64,000 bases of DNA, from contig DLGJ01000009.1 in assembly GCA_002482645.1 (NCBI GenBank), positions 7,430-71,429 of the forward strand. Reading direction: 5' to 3'. The position numbers were made by a program, and so were the translations under genes. This DNA comes from Hyphomicrobiaceae bacterium UBA7697. GTDB taxonomy: Bacteria; Pseudomonadota; Alphaproteobacteria; Rhizobiales; Methyloligellaceae. A model generated the notes under the pieces. That model had not been told where the DNA came from. It saw only the letters and a program-made list of their open reading frames with translations, and did not search any database. Positions 51,878 to 60,183 of the stretch are shown piece after piece. Each line of letters opens with the position of its first letter. Position 1 is the first letter of the stretch.

Positions 51878-52591
51878 GTGTTCGTCCCCCTTCACGACAC
51901 CAACCCGCTGAAGAAGATCCGCTTCCCCTATGTGACGGTTGGACTCATCGTCTTCAACGTCGCGGTCTATGTGGTTCTACAGACCGGCTGGATCATCCCG
52001 CTGGACGACGAGGACCTTACGGCGTTCGCCGTGGTGCCAGCCCAGTTTCTCGCCAATGCCGGCGGCGACACCGCGTTTCTCGCCACCGGTGCGGTTCTGG
52101 TGCCCGAACGGCTCACCCTCGTCACCTACATGTTTCTGCACGGAGGCTGGATTCACCTGATCGGGAACATGCTGTTCTTGTGGGTGTTCGGCGACAATAT
52201 CGAGGACGCGATGGGGCATGTGCGTTTCGTCATGTTCTACCTGATGTGCGGCATCTTCGCCGCGCTCTCGCACACCTTCATGCTGCCCAAGTCGGATCTG
52301 CCGTTGATCGGCGCCTCGGGCGCGGTGGCGGGGATCATTTCCGCCTATCTGATCCTGCATCCAAAGGTGAAGGTCTGGGTTTTGGCCCTTTGGAGGATTC
52401 CCATCCGCATCACCGCGGCCTGGGCGCTCGGCATTTGGATCCTGGCGCAAGTCGGTAATCTGTTTCTGGCCAGCGAGGAGGCCGTTGCGTGGTGGGCGCA
52501 TCTCGGCGGACTGCTCTCCGGGGCGATCCTGGTCCTGTTCATGCGGCGGCGCGGCGTCGTTCTTTTCGACCGGACGAGGGGGGGCGCCTAA
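51878..52591 (+). CDS. Rhomboid-family intramembrane serine protease
   Basis: 237 residues, six membrane helices. HGGWIHLIGNMLFLWVFG supplies the L1/H motifs, the catalytic Ser is in PLIGASGAVAGI and His in WWAHLGGLLSGAI. A GTG start at 51878 is used (MFVPLHDTNPLKKIRFPYVT is the conserved lead). Follows the adenosyltransferase gene by 15 bp. Substrate unknown. Confidence 0.9.
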   Translation: MFVPLHDTNPLKKIRFPYVTVGLIVFNVAVYVVLQTGWIIPLDDEDLTAFAVVPAQFLANAGGDTAFLATGAVLVPERLTLVTYMFLHGGWIHLIGNMLFLWVFGDNIEDAMGHVRFVMFYLMCGIFAALSHTFMLPKSDLPLIGASGAVAGIISAYLILHPKVKVWVLALWRIPIRITAAWALGIWILAQVGNLFLASEEAVAWWAHLGGLLSGAILVLFMRRRGVVLFDRTRGGA

Positions 52592-52729
52592 CGCCGGCAC
52601 CCGCCAATTCGCGGGCTCCAGCCACCATTGACTTGAGACATTTCGGGCTTTACGTTCGCCGCCATTTCGCATGTGCGAGATATTGACGTCGGGGCAAGTC
52701 AAACCCTTTTCGGGACCAAAAAGAATCCT

Positions 52730-53479
52730 ATGAAAATCTTAGTACCCATCAAACGCGTTATCGATTCCAACGTGAAGGTCCGGGTCAAGTCCGACGGTAG
52801 CGGCGTCGACCTGGCCAACGTGAAAATGTCGATGAATCCTTTTTGCGAGATCGCGGTGGAAGAAGCCGTTCGCATCAAGGAGCGCGGCGAGGCCAGCGAA
52901 GTCGTGGCCGTTTCGATCGGCAGCGCGAAGGCGCAGGACACGCTCCGCACGGCACTGGCGATGGGCGCGGACCGGGCCATTCTGGTCAAGACCGACGACA
53001 CGGTGGAGCCGCTCGGCGTCGCCAAGGTTCTGAAGGCCGTCGTCGAGAACGAGAAACCCGACCTGGTCATTCTCGGCAAGCAGGCCATCGACGACGATTG
53101 CAATCAGACGGGACAGATGCTCGCCGGGCTTCTGGGCGTGCCACAGGGCACCTTCGCCTCGAAGGTCGAGCTCGACGGCGATACGGTGAAGGTGACGCGC
53201 GAGGTCGACGGCGGCCTCGAGACCGTCGCGCTCACGAAGCCGGCCGTCATCACCACGGATTTGCGTCTCAACGAGCCGCGCTATGCCTCTCTGCCGAACA
53301 TCATGAAGGCGAAGAAAAAGCCGGTCGACGAGACGACACCGGGCGATTTGGGGGTCGATATCGCGCCGCGCCTGAAAGTGCTGGCGGTCGCGGAGCCCAA
53401 GGCGCGCGAAGCCGGCATCAAGGTCGACGACGTGACGGCGCTTGTCGATAAACTCAAGAACGAAGCGGGGGTTCTCTAA
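52730..53479 (+). CDS. etfB: Electron transfer flavoprotein beta subunit
   Basis: 249 residues. Begins MKILVPIKRVIDSNVKVRV and carries the AMP/FAD-binding DLVILGKQAIDDDCNQTGQML and the LRLNEPRYASLPNIMKAKKK recognition loop used to dock acyl-CoA dehydrogenases. In this cluster the natural partner is Mcd. A TTGACT (52628) - 17 bp - TACGTT pair lies 74 bp upstream, a weak promoter candidate. The stop TAA shares its last A with the etfA ATG. Confidence 0.95.
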   Translation: MKILVPIKRVIDSNVKVRVKSDGSGVDLANVKMSMNPFCEIAVEEAVRIKERGEASEVVAVSIGSAKAQDTLRTALAMGADRAILVKTDDTVEPLGVAKVLKAVVENEKPDLVILGKQAIDDDCNQTGQMLAGLLGVPQGTFASKVELDGDTVKVTREVDGGLETVALTKPAVITTDLRLNEPRYASLPNIMKAKKKPVDETTPGDLGVDIAPRLKVLAVAEPKAREAGIKVDDVTALVDKLKNEAGVL

Positions 53480-54429
53480 TGGCCGTCCTGCTGCTCGCGG
53501 AGCACGACAACAAGACACTCGCCCCGGCCACGGCCAAGGCGCTGACCGCCGCGCGGGCCTTTGGGGGCAATGTCGATATTTTGGTCGCCGGCGAAGGCTG
53601 CCGGGCGGCCGCAGACGAGGCCGCCAAGCTCGAGGGCGTCGGCAAGGTCTTGCTGGCCGATGCGCCGCAACTGGCTCACCGCCTCGCCGAGGACACCACG
53701 GCGACCATCCTGCCGTTGATGGCGAATTACACCGTGCTGCTGGCCCCGGCCACCACCATGGGCAAGAACGTATTGCCGCGCGTGGCGGCGCTGCTCGATG
53801 TGGGGCAGATTTCGGACGTTGTCGAAGTGAAGTCGCCCGACACGTTCGTGCGGCCGATCTACGCGGGCAATGCGCTGGAAACCGTGCAGACGTCCGACAA
53901 GATCGTTGTCGCAACCGTGCGGACCACGGCGTTTGCCGCGACGGGCGAGGGCGGCTCGGCGGCTATCGAGTCCGTGACGCCGGCGGACGAGGTGGCTTCG
54001 TCCAGCTTTGTCGGGGCCGACATCACCGAGAGCGAACGTCCCGAATTGACCGCGGCGCGCGTGGTCATTTCCGGCGGACGCGGCATGGCGTCGGGAGAGA
54101 ATTTCGAGAAACTGATCGCCCCGATCGCGGACCGGCTGGGTGCCGCCATTGGCGCGTCGCGCGCGGCCGTTGATTCGGGCTACATGCCCAACGACTATCA
54201 GGTCGGCCAAACCGGCAAGGTCGTCGCGCCGGAGCTCTATGTAGCCGTCGGCATTTCAGGTGCCATTCAGCATCTCGCGGGCATGAAGGACTCCAAGGTG
54301 ATCGTTGCGATCAACAAGGATGCCGAAGCCCCGATTTTCCAGGTCGCGGACTACGGTCTCGTCGGCGACCTGTTCGAGGTCCTGCCGGAGCTCAACGAAG
54401 AATTGAAGAAGGCGGGATACGGAGACTAA
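53479..54429 (+). CDS. etfA: Electron transfer flavoprotein alpha subunit
   Basis: 316 residues, FAD-binding subunit of the ETF heterodimer. The C-terminal FAD domain shows VVISGGRGMASGENF, IGASRAAVDSGYMPNDYQVG, YVAVGISGAIQHLAGM and AINKDAEAPIFQVADYG. Overlaps etfB by one base (TAATG), so stoichiometric synthesis is expected. It passes electrons from Mcd and other acyl-CoA dehydrogenases to ETF:ubiquinone oxidoreductase (not in window). Confidence 0.96.
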   Translation: MAVLLLAEHDNKTLAPATAKALTAARAFGGNVDILVAGEGCRAAADEAAKLEGVGKVLLADAPQLAHRLAEDTTATILPLMANYTVLLAPATTMGKNVLPRVAALLDVGQISDVVEVKSPDTFVRPIYAGNALETVQTSDKIVVATVRTTAFAATGEGGSAAIESVTPADEVASSSFVGADITESERPELTAARVVISGGRGMASGENFEKLIAPIADRLGAAIGASRAAVDSGYMPNDYQVGQTGKVVAPELYVAVGISGAIQHLAGMKDSKVIVAINKDAEAPIFQVADYGLVGDLFEVLPELNEELKKAGYGD

Positions 54430-54514
54430 GCGCGCGCCGAGAGCGCGCGTCGTGCAGGGTAAAGAACGATGCTCGGATCGTCTCAAAGGTCCGGCTTCGA
54501 AGCAGGAGCGGACA

Positions 54515-55393
54515 GTGGAGCCTATTCGCAAAGTGGGCGTTGTTGGCGCGGGCCAAATGGGAAGCGGTATCGCGCATGTGGTCGCGTTGAGCGGCTGCGA
54601 CGTAGCGATCAACGATCTCTCCAAGGATCGGTACGACGGGGCGATCGAGTCCGTCACCAAGAACCTGGAACGCCAGGTTTCGAAGGGAAAAATCAGCGAA
54701 GACGAGAAGAACGCCGCGCTTGGAAGAATTTCGTTCGCCGAGACCTTCGAAGGGTTTTCGGAGGCGGACCTCGTGATCGAAGCCGCGACCGAGGACGAAA
54801 CGGTCAAACGCAAGATTTTCGTGTCGCTATGTCCGTTCCTGAAGCCCGATGCGATTTTGGCGACGAACACCTCGTCGATCTCCATTACGCGCCTCGCGGC
54901 CACGACGGACCGGCCCGAACGCTTCATCGGCATGCATTTCATGAATCCTGTTCCGATCATGGAACTGGTCGAAATGATCCGTGGCATCGCAACGGACGAC
55001 GTGACTTTCGCGCGCGCGAAGGACCTCATAGGGTCGCTCGGCAAGACCATGGCGGTGTCGGAGGATTTTCCGGCTTTCATGGTCAACCGCATTCTGCTGC
55101 CGATGATCAACGAAGCGGTGTATACGCTCTATGAAGGCGTCGGCTCCGTCGATGCGATCGACACGGCCATGCGGCTCGGCGCGAACCATCCGATGGGCCC
55201 GCTTCAGCTCGCCGATTTCATCGGCCTCGATACGTGCTTGTCGATCATGCAGGTTCTTTATGAAGGGCTGGCGGATTCCAAATACCGGCCATGTCCGCTG
55301 CTCGTGAAATATGTCGAGGCCGGTTGGCTGGGCCGGAAAACTCAGCGCGGCTTCTACGATTACCGGGGCGACGAACCGATGCCGACGCGTTAG
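54515..55393 (+). CDS. 3-hydroxybutyryl-CoA dehydrogenase
   Basis: 292 residues of the 3-hydroxyacyl-CoA dehydrogenase family. NAD site VGVVGAGQMGSGIAHVVAL, ATNTSSISITRLAA, catalytic His in FIGMHFMNPVPIMELVE and C-terminal LGANHPMGPLQLADFIGLD. GTG start at 54515 with an AGGAG Shine-Dalgarno. Acts on (S)-3-hydroxybutyryl-CoA; in the pathway it may supply crotonyl-CoA precursors. Typical Hbd length. Confidence 0.92.
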   Translation: MEPIRKVGVVGAGQMGSGIAHVVALSGCDVAINDLSKDRYDGAIESVTKNLERQVSKGKISEDEKNAALGRISFAETFEGFSEADLVIEAATEDETVKRKIFVSLCPFLKPDAILATNTSSISITRLAATTDRPERFIGMHFMNPVPIMELVEMIRGIATDDVTFARAKDLIGSLGKTMAVSEDFPAFMVNRILLPMINEAVYTLYEGVGSVDAIDTAMRLGANHPMGPLQLADFIGLDTCLSIMQVLYEGLADSKYRPCPLLVKYVEAGWLGRKTQRGFYDYRGDEPMPTR

Positions 55394-55467
55394 GCGCAGG
55401 ACAGCATCGAGACTGCAACGCGCAGCGGCGCTTGGCTGAACTGCAACTCCTTGGGAGGAGAGACGCG

Positions 55468-56088
55468 ATGAGGGTTTCCTCTCGCTTGGCCGCCATTTTG
55501 GCCGCGACGGGCTTTCTCTTCATGAGTCAGGCCGCGTCCGCTGCCTGCGATCCCGAGAATGCTCTGTATGAAGACGATTTCGAGTTTCTCGACGTCTCCT
55601 GGGGCGATGCCGACGATCACATCCTCGTGGAGGACGGCCGGCTCCTTATCAAAGGCTCCGGCGGCGTGGTCAATCTCGAGACCAAGGCGAAGACCGCCGA
55701 TATCTGTGTCGATTTGAGCATCGAGGAGGCGGCGAAGGCCTCCGGCAGCCCCGCCGGTCTCGTGTTCTGGTGGGAAGACTGGAAGAACTATTATTCGGTC
55801 TTCGTTTGGGCCGACGGCTGGGTGGAAGTCCGCCGGATGGCCGATGGAACGTCCAAGACGCTGTTCACCCAAGACGTCGACGCGCTCAAAACGGGCGCTG
55901 GCGCCGTGAACGCCATCGCGCTCAAGCTGGAGCCGAAGGACGCGACCTTGTTCGTCAACGGAACGGAAGTCCGGCGCTTCAAGGCCAAGCAACCGAAAGA
56001 GGGCGGTGCGGCCGGCCTTTACGGAATTTCGCCGGACGATGCGCCCGCGACCTTCGCCTTCGACAATTTCGTCGTCAACGAGCGCTAG
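55468..56088 (+). CDS. Hypothetical secreted lectin/glucanase-fold protein
   Basis: 206 residues: signal peptide (LAAILAATGFLFMSQAASA), then a concanavalin-like beta-sandwich resembling DUF1080/3-keto-glycoside-hydrolase relatives (EDGRLLIKGSGGVVNLETKA, WWEDWKNYYSVFVWADGWV, DDAPATFAFDNFVVNE). Catalytic residues cannot be assigned. GGGAGGAGA Shine-Dalgarno before the ATG. Function unknown. Confidence 0.7.
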   Translation: MRVSSRLAAILAATGFLFMSQAASAACDPENALYEDDFEFLDVSWGDADDHILVEDGRLLIKGSGGVVNLETKAKTADICVDLSIEEAAKASGSPAGLVFWWEDWKNYYSVFVWADGWVEVRRMADGTSKTLFTQDVDALKTGAGAVNAIALKLEPKDATLFVNGTEVRRFKAKQPKEGGAAGLYGISPDDAPATFAFDNFVVNER

Positions 56089-56097
56089 GCGGCGCCT

Positions 56098-56625
56098 CTA
56101 GCGCCCGAACAGCCAATCTTCGAAACTCGCCCGCGTGGTCCGGGCGTCCTGCGACACGGTCATGCGCGGGGCGTGCTGCTCCACGCTCTCCGGGGTTGCG
56201 CGCATCGAGGCCTCGCCGACGGGACCCGCCGGGCCGGACGGTGCCCGCAGATCGCGCGGCGCGGAACGCGACGCGACGTGGCGCGGCATATCCGGATCGG
56301 TCGCATGAGGCCGCGCGGGCAGCGCCGTCCGCTGCGCGGCAGGGCGCGCGTCCTGCGGAGGACGGACGGTGCCGGCCGAGGCCGTCGCGGCGTGCGCCGT
56401 CCGCACGGTCCGCATGGGCCCGCGCCGATCTTGCGTGCTCTTGCCTACGCGTGCGGCGCGCTCCTGACCGGCCTCGCCCGGAGGCAGGCGAGTGCCTTCG
56501 GGGGCCTGTCCGCGGCTGCTGAACTGGGGGCCGCCAAACGGGCTTTGCGCGTTGGCGCCGCCGAGTGCGGCGAGGCTCAGCACCATAGCGGCCGCGGTCA
56601 GCCGTATCGGATCGATCGTTCGCAT
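56098..56625 (-). CDS. Hypothetical secreted Pro/Arg/Ala-rich protein
   Basis: 175 residues: signal peptide (LTAAAMVLSLAALGGANAQ) and a low-complexity basic tail with PxxAR/PxR repeats (PPQDARPAAQRTALPARPHA) and no cysteines. ATG at 56625. Its upstream region holds the 13-bp minisatellite. No family recognised; could be a disordered periplasmic or envelope-linking protein. Confidence 0.6.
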   Translation of the reverse strand: MRTIDPIRLTAAAMVLSLAALGGANAQSPFGGPQFSSRGQAPEGTRLPPGEAGQERAARVGKSTQDRRGPMRTVRTAHAATASAGTVRPPQDARPAAQRTALPARPHATDPDMPRHVASRSAPRDLRAPSGPAGPVGEASMRATPESVEQHAPRMTVSQDARTTRASFEDWLFGR

Positions 56626-56654
56626 GCCCGTTACTTACGCGCGCCCGGACGCAC

Positions 56655-56745
56655 CGGCAAGACGCCTCGGCAACACACGCCGGCAACACACGCCGGCAAC
56701 ACACGCTGGCAAGACATCTCGGCAAGACATCTCGGCAAGAGGCGC
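56655..56745. repeat. 13-bp minisatellite, seven copies
   Basis: Seven head-to-tail 13-bp units: CGGCAAGACGCCT, three CGGCAACACACGC, two YGGCAAGACATCT and CGGCAAGAGGCGC. It lies 30 bp upstream of the minus-strand gene starting at 56625. The period is not a multiple of three, so it is not coding. Confidence 0.92.
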
Positions 56746-56922
56746 CGGGGTGCCCTCAATGTGAACCGCCGATGAACGCGGCGATCAGCATCGGTTCAGA
56801 GGCGATTGGCCAAGATGGCTGTCAGTTGAGCGGGGGGATCGCTTCCGCTCTGTGGACCGAGACGGCGCCGCGATGGAATGGAGCGCCCTCACGTTACGAG
56901 TTCAGAGTTGGAGGATGATCCG

Positions 56923-57336
56923 ATGTTGAAGACCGCTGTTCAAACGACTGTAATCGCCGCCGCGATCGCCGCCGGTGCCGGTGCTGCCAGTGCCGGTGCT
57001 GCCATGGCCGCAAACGCATCCCTGTCGGGCGATGCCTTGCGTAGCGCCATCGCCGACAAGACCGTCGTCCTGAAGATTTCAGGCTTCGAGCTGCCGATCC
57101 AATATTCGGCGCGCGGCACCATGACCGGCCGCATGAGCACCGTCGCCGCCGCCTTCTCCGGCAACAAAGGTGTGTCCGATCGCGGCAAGTGGTGGGTGGA
57201 CGGCAACAGGCTTTGTCAGAAATGGTCCAGCTGGATGGATGGCGAGACTTATTGCTACGCGCTCAGCCAGAAGGGCAGCCAGGTACGCTGGGTCCGCAAC
57301 GACGGCCGCTCGGGTAGCGCGCGGATTGCCGGTTAA
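56923..57336 (+). CDS. Hypothetical secreted protein
   Basis: 137 residues: Ala-rich signal peptide (TTVIAAAIAAGAGAASAGAA, cleavage near AMAANA), then a small beta-rich domain ending RGKWWVDGNRLCQKWSSWMD and GETYCYALSQKGSQVRWVRN, with two cysteines. The WWVDGNxLCxxW pattern resembles small periplasmic domains of unknown function. GGAGG Shine-Dalgarno, terminator downstream. Confidence 0.7.
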   Translation: MLKTAVQTTVIAAAIAAGAGAASAGAAMAANASLSGDALRSAIADKTVVLKISGFELPIQYSARGTMTGRMSTVAAAFSGNKGVSDRGKWWVDGNRLCQKWSSWMDGETYCYALSQKGSQVRWVRNDGRSGSARIAG

Positions 57337-57363
57337 GCCCGTTTCCTCCCCGCCTGCAACCTA

Positions 57364-57399
57364 GCCGGAGCGTGCCTCGACGGCGGCTCCGGCCTTTTT
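57364..57399 (+). terminator. Rho-independent terminator
   Basis: 8-bp stem GCCGGAGC / GCTCCGGC with a 14-base loop and five T residues, 28 bp after the secreted-protein gene. Confidence 0.8.
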
Positions 57400-57435
57400 C
57401 GTCCACCTCTGTCGTCCGCCTTGCCGGGCGCCCAC

Positions 57436-58314
57436 TCAGGGGCGGGCGCCGCTTGTCCGGGTGGCAAGCATGCCGGCCACGCTATCCAGCCGCGCCTCGA
57501 TCCGCGCGAGCCGGACGTCGATCGACGGCGCCGTGATCGCGTTCTCGGCCGCGATCATCTCCGGCGCTCTTTGTTCGTTGTTTCCTTCCAGCTTGTCGTG
57601 CTCGCTCTGCAGGGTCTGGATGACGATGCCGATCATCATGTTCAGGAACACGAAGGCGACCAGGAAGATGAAGCTGAGATAGAATATCCAGCTCAGCGGG
57701 TAGACCTCCATGGTCTCGTACATCACGTCGGTCCAGTCCTCGAAGGTGGCCACGCGGAACAGTGTCAGCATCGAGATCGAGATGTTTCCCCAAAGCGTGG
57801 GGTTGATATCGGCGTAGAAGATGCTCCCGGCGGCGCCGTAGATGTAGAAGATGATGAACATCAGCAGCGTTACGTAGCCCATGCGGGGAATCGCCTGGAG
57901 CAGCGCGTTCAGCAGCACCTGAAGTTCCGGGATCATCGAAACCAGCCGCATGACACGGAAGATGCGCAACAGACGCCCAAGCAGCGCCATCTCGCTTTCG
58001 TCCACCGGGATCAGGCTGGCGGTCACGATCACGAAATCGAAGATGTTCCAGCCCTTGGAGAAGAACCGTTTGAGGTTGTGCTCCGCGGCCATGCGGACGA
58101 GCAGTTCGACGAGGAAGAAGATGGTCACCGCGTAGTCGAGGATCTCGAGTGCGACGGTGAGGTTCGATCCCAGCGGATAGGTGCTGATCCCAACCCTGAG
58201 CGCCGAGATCACGATGACCGTGATCACGAACAGCTCGAACACTTTGTTGCTGCGGATGTCGATGAAGATCTGCTTGAGACCGGGCTTCCGGTCGAGTGTC
58301 GGTTTGTCGTTCAT
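57436..58314 (-). CDS. BacNav-like voltage-gated cation channel
   Basis: 292 residues of the single-domain voltage-gated channel family, forming homotetramers. S4 voltage sensor GRLLRIFRVMRLVSM has four Arg at three-residue spacing. The pore has the filter LFRVATFEDWTDVM (Glu in the selectivity ring, matching NaChBac TLESW), then S6 (LVAFVFLNMMIGIVIQTLQS). A C-terminal coiled coil (VRLARIEARLDSVAGML) probably holds the tetramer together. N-terminal KQIFIDIRSNKVFELFVIT is S1. Ion selectivity (Na or Ca) cannot be settled here. Confidence 0.9.
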   Translation of the reverse strand: MNDKPTLDRKPGLKQIFIDIRSNKVFELFVITVIVISALRVGISTYPLGSNLTVALEILDYAVTIFFLVELLVRMAAEHNLKRFFSKGWNIFDFVIVTASLIPVDESEMALLGRLLRIFRVMRLVSMIPELQVLLNALLQAIPRMGYVTLLMFIIFYIYGAAGSIFYADINPTLWGNISISMLTLFRVATFEDWTDVMYETMEVYPLSWIFYLSFIFLVAFVFLNMMIGIVIQTLQSEHDKLEGNNEQRAPEMIAAENAITAPSIDVRLARIEARLDSVAGMLATRTSGARP

Positions 58315-58494
58315 GCGTTTTTCGTTGTCGGGCTCTCGGTGACAGTGAGGTGGGCGCGATCCTAGCGAGGATTGTGGTTGAAAGCCGGATGCCGTTGGGC
58401 CCCGGGCACAACCTTCCCGTGGACGGGGGATGCATCGTCCGCGTCAGGATCGTGGCATGGTTTGCGCGCGGCCGGCCGGAGCGCCTTCGGGGTG

Positions 58495-58779
58495 TCAGTT
58501 CGCGAGGCCGCGCTTGAGGTCATCGAGCGTCAGGGCCGGGATGATATCGATCGCCGCATCGAGCGCGGCGAACATCGGCTCGTTCAGCTTCGGCAGGAGC
58601 GCCTGATCGTCGGCCTCGAAGAAGATGTAGCCGGTTCGCTTGCCGTTCTCGACGAGGAAATAGGCCGCCTCGGCCTTTGTCTGTTCGACGATCGCGTCCA
58701 TGGCCGGGCCCAACGTGCCGTCGTCGCGGGCCTGATTTCCCCGCTCCACGGGGATCGAAAATCTCAGCATCAGTCGCAT
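58495..58779 (-). CDS. Small hypothetical protein (YCII-like size)
   Basis: 94 residues, soluble alpha/beta: MRLMLRFSIPVERGNQARDD lead, AAYFLVENGKRTGYIFFEAD and LNEPMFAALDAAIDIIPAL. Looks like a small dimeric alpha+beta-barrel (DABB/YCII-like) protein; no catalytic residue is obvious. GGACCGG Shine-Dalgarno near the ATG at 58779. Longer upstream frame is not supported. Confidence 0.65.
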   Translation of the reverse strand: MRLMLRFSIPVERGNQARDDGTLGPAMDAIVEQTKAEAAYFLVENGKRTGYIFFEADDQALLPKLNEPMFAALDAAIDIIPALTLDDLKRGLAN

Positions 58780-58924
58780 TTTTCCGGTCCTTCCTCTGTC
58801 ATTGAAACGGAACCAAAACACGATGCACGGGCGTGCCGCCGCCCCGGAAGCCGGGGGGCCAGCTTTTGTAAATCTGTCATGGAACGGGGTTAGGGTCAGG
58901 TCTTCTCTGGCTTGAGCCTCGTCC

Positions 58925-58965
58925 AAAAGAAGCTCCGGTTGTGCTTGTCGCGGCCGGGGCTTTTC
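58925..58965 (-). terminator. Terminator after the LssY-C gene (minus strand)
   Basis: Stem AGCTCCGG / CCGGGGCT (one G-U) with a T-run on the minus-strand side (TTCTTTT). It lies just past the gene ending at 58976. The opposite strand also has a T-rich flank, so it may act in both directions. Confidence 0.5.
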
Positions 58966-58975
58966 TTTCGGCGGA

Positions 58976-59821
58976 TCAGCTTCGCGCCTCGGCATCGGGG
59001 CGGCTGTCAGCCCCGAGCAGCGGGGCGACCGCGACAATCCCGTCCGTCACGTAGTGATTCACCGTTCCCGCGGAAATTTCCTCGCCCGCCTCGTAAAGGT
59101 CCACGATGCCGATGGCACCGTGCCTGGAGAGCTGAGCCATGATGTAATCGCGCTCGGCGTTCGTATCGGCGTCGGTGGCGTGGGTGATCTGAAAGGTCAG
59201 GCGTGTTAGCGAAAAGCCGGTGTCCTTGGTGCCGGCGCCGACCCAGAGAACCCGTTCGGCCGTGTCCGGCCGGTTCGTCCCCGGCCAGAAGACGTCGTCC
59301 ACCGTCTCGAACTCTGTCAGGCACTTGGCCCAAAAACGTACATGGTGGCGCCTGCGCGGGCTGTTGCCGATGGCTTTTTGGAAACCGATGTCCTGGCCGC
59401 GTCCGAAGAGGTAGAGCGTCGAAAAGGGCGCCTTCGGGTAGGGCGTGTTCAGGACGAAGGCCCTGACCATGCCCCAGGAACTCGTCAGGGAAATCGGATC
59501 GGCCTCATGCCAGCCGGCCTCGGCGAAAGCGGCACGAAGCTCCGAGAAGGTTCCGATCAAGGCGAGGTTGACCGGATCGCCGGGCAGTCCGTCTCCGGTG
59601 ATGGTGAAATGGGGCACGTGCTGATGCCGCAGCACCATCAGCCCCATGCGCACGATATAGGGAAGGATCACATAGGCGGCGACGGCATAGGTCGCGGCGA
59701 GCGCCAGCACCGACGGCAGCTCTCCGTCGACCCAATGGAAGACGTTGACGATCAGCCAGATGCTCAGCGCGCCGAGGGCCAGGACGGCGAGGCGCTGGAA
59801 GGTCAGAATTACGAGTCTCAC
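58976..59821 (-). CDS. LssY-C-terminal-domain membrane protein
   Basis: 281 residues. Two N-terminal membrane helices (LAVLALGALSIWLIVNVF, VLALAATYAVAAYVILPYI), then an LssY C-terminal domain: GDPVNLALIGTFSELRAAFA, AGWHEADPISL, RRRHHVRFWAKC and THATDADTNAERDYIM. In Legionella LssY relatives this domain follows a PAP2 phosphatase part, missing here. GTG start at 59821. Function unknown, membrane-associated. Confidence 0.8.
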   Translation of the reverse strand: MRLVILTFQRLAVLALGALSIWLIVNVFHWVDGELPSVLALAATYAVAAYVILPYIVRMGLMVLRHQHVPHFTITGDGLPGDPVNLALIGTFSELRAAFAEAGWHEADPISLTSSWGMVRAFVLNTPYPKAPFSTLYLFGRGQDIGFQKAIGNSPRRRHHVRFWAKCLTEFETVDDVFWPGTNRPDTAERVLWVGAGTKDTGFSLTRLTFQITHATDADTNAERDYIMAQLSRHGAIGIVDLYEAGEEISAGTVNHYVTDGIVAVAPLLGADSRPDAEARS

Positions 59822-60029
59822 GGGCCGTAATAGAGCATAGATTCGGTCGGGCGGAACGCGGAGTTGTTCCCCCGATCATCGCGGTAGCCACACCTGCCGC
59901 AAAAGCTGAGAAGGCGTTCCGTACCGCCACCGTCCTTCCGTCGCGTGCCGCCGGACGGCGTCAGCGCGGCGGCGGCAGGTCTATGAGGCGAACGCGGTGG
60001 TGCGCGGACCGGCGGTCAGACAGAGTCCG

Positions 60030-60167
60030 TCATTCGGCGGTGTTGCCGCGCGTGGGCTCGGCCTCTTCGGCGAGCATGCGGTCGCGCTGCATCTCCAGCC
60101 ACATCGCGTTCACGACGGCGAACATCGCGGCGAGAGGGAGTCCGAGAAGCCAAGCGAAGTACCACAT
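60030..60167 (-). CDS. cydX: CydX small subunit of cytochrome bd oxidase
   Basis: 45 residues: MWYFAWLLGLPLAAMFAVVN then AMWLEMQRDRM and an acidic end. The MWYFAW lead and single helix with WLE are diagnostic of CydX (YbgT), which stabilises the haem of CydAB. ATG 60167 starts 17 bp after cydB, completing the cydABX order. Confidence 0.9.
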   Translation of the reverse strand: MWYFAWLLGLPLAAMFAVVNAMWLEMQRDRMLAEEAEPTRGNTAE

Positions 60168-60183
60168 CTGTCGGGCTCCTTTC

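Noticed and set aside
56655..56745. Possible CRISPR array
   Set aside because: Units are 13 bp head to tail with no spacers; it is a minisatellite.
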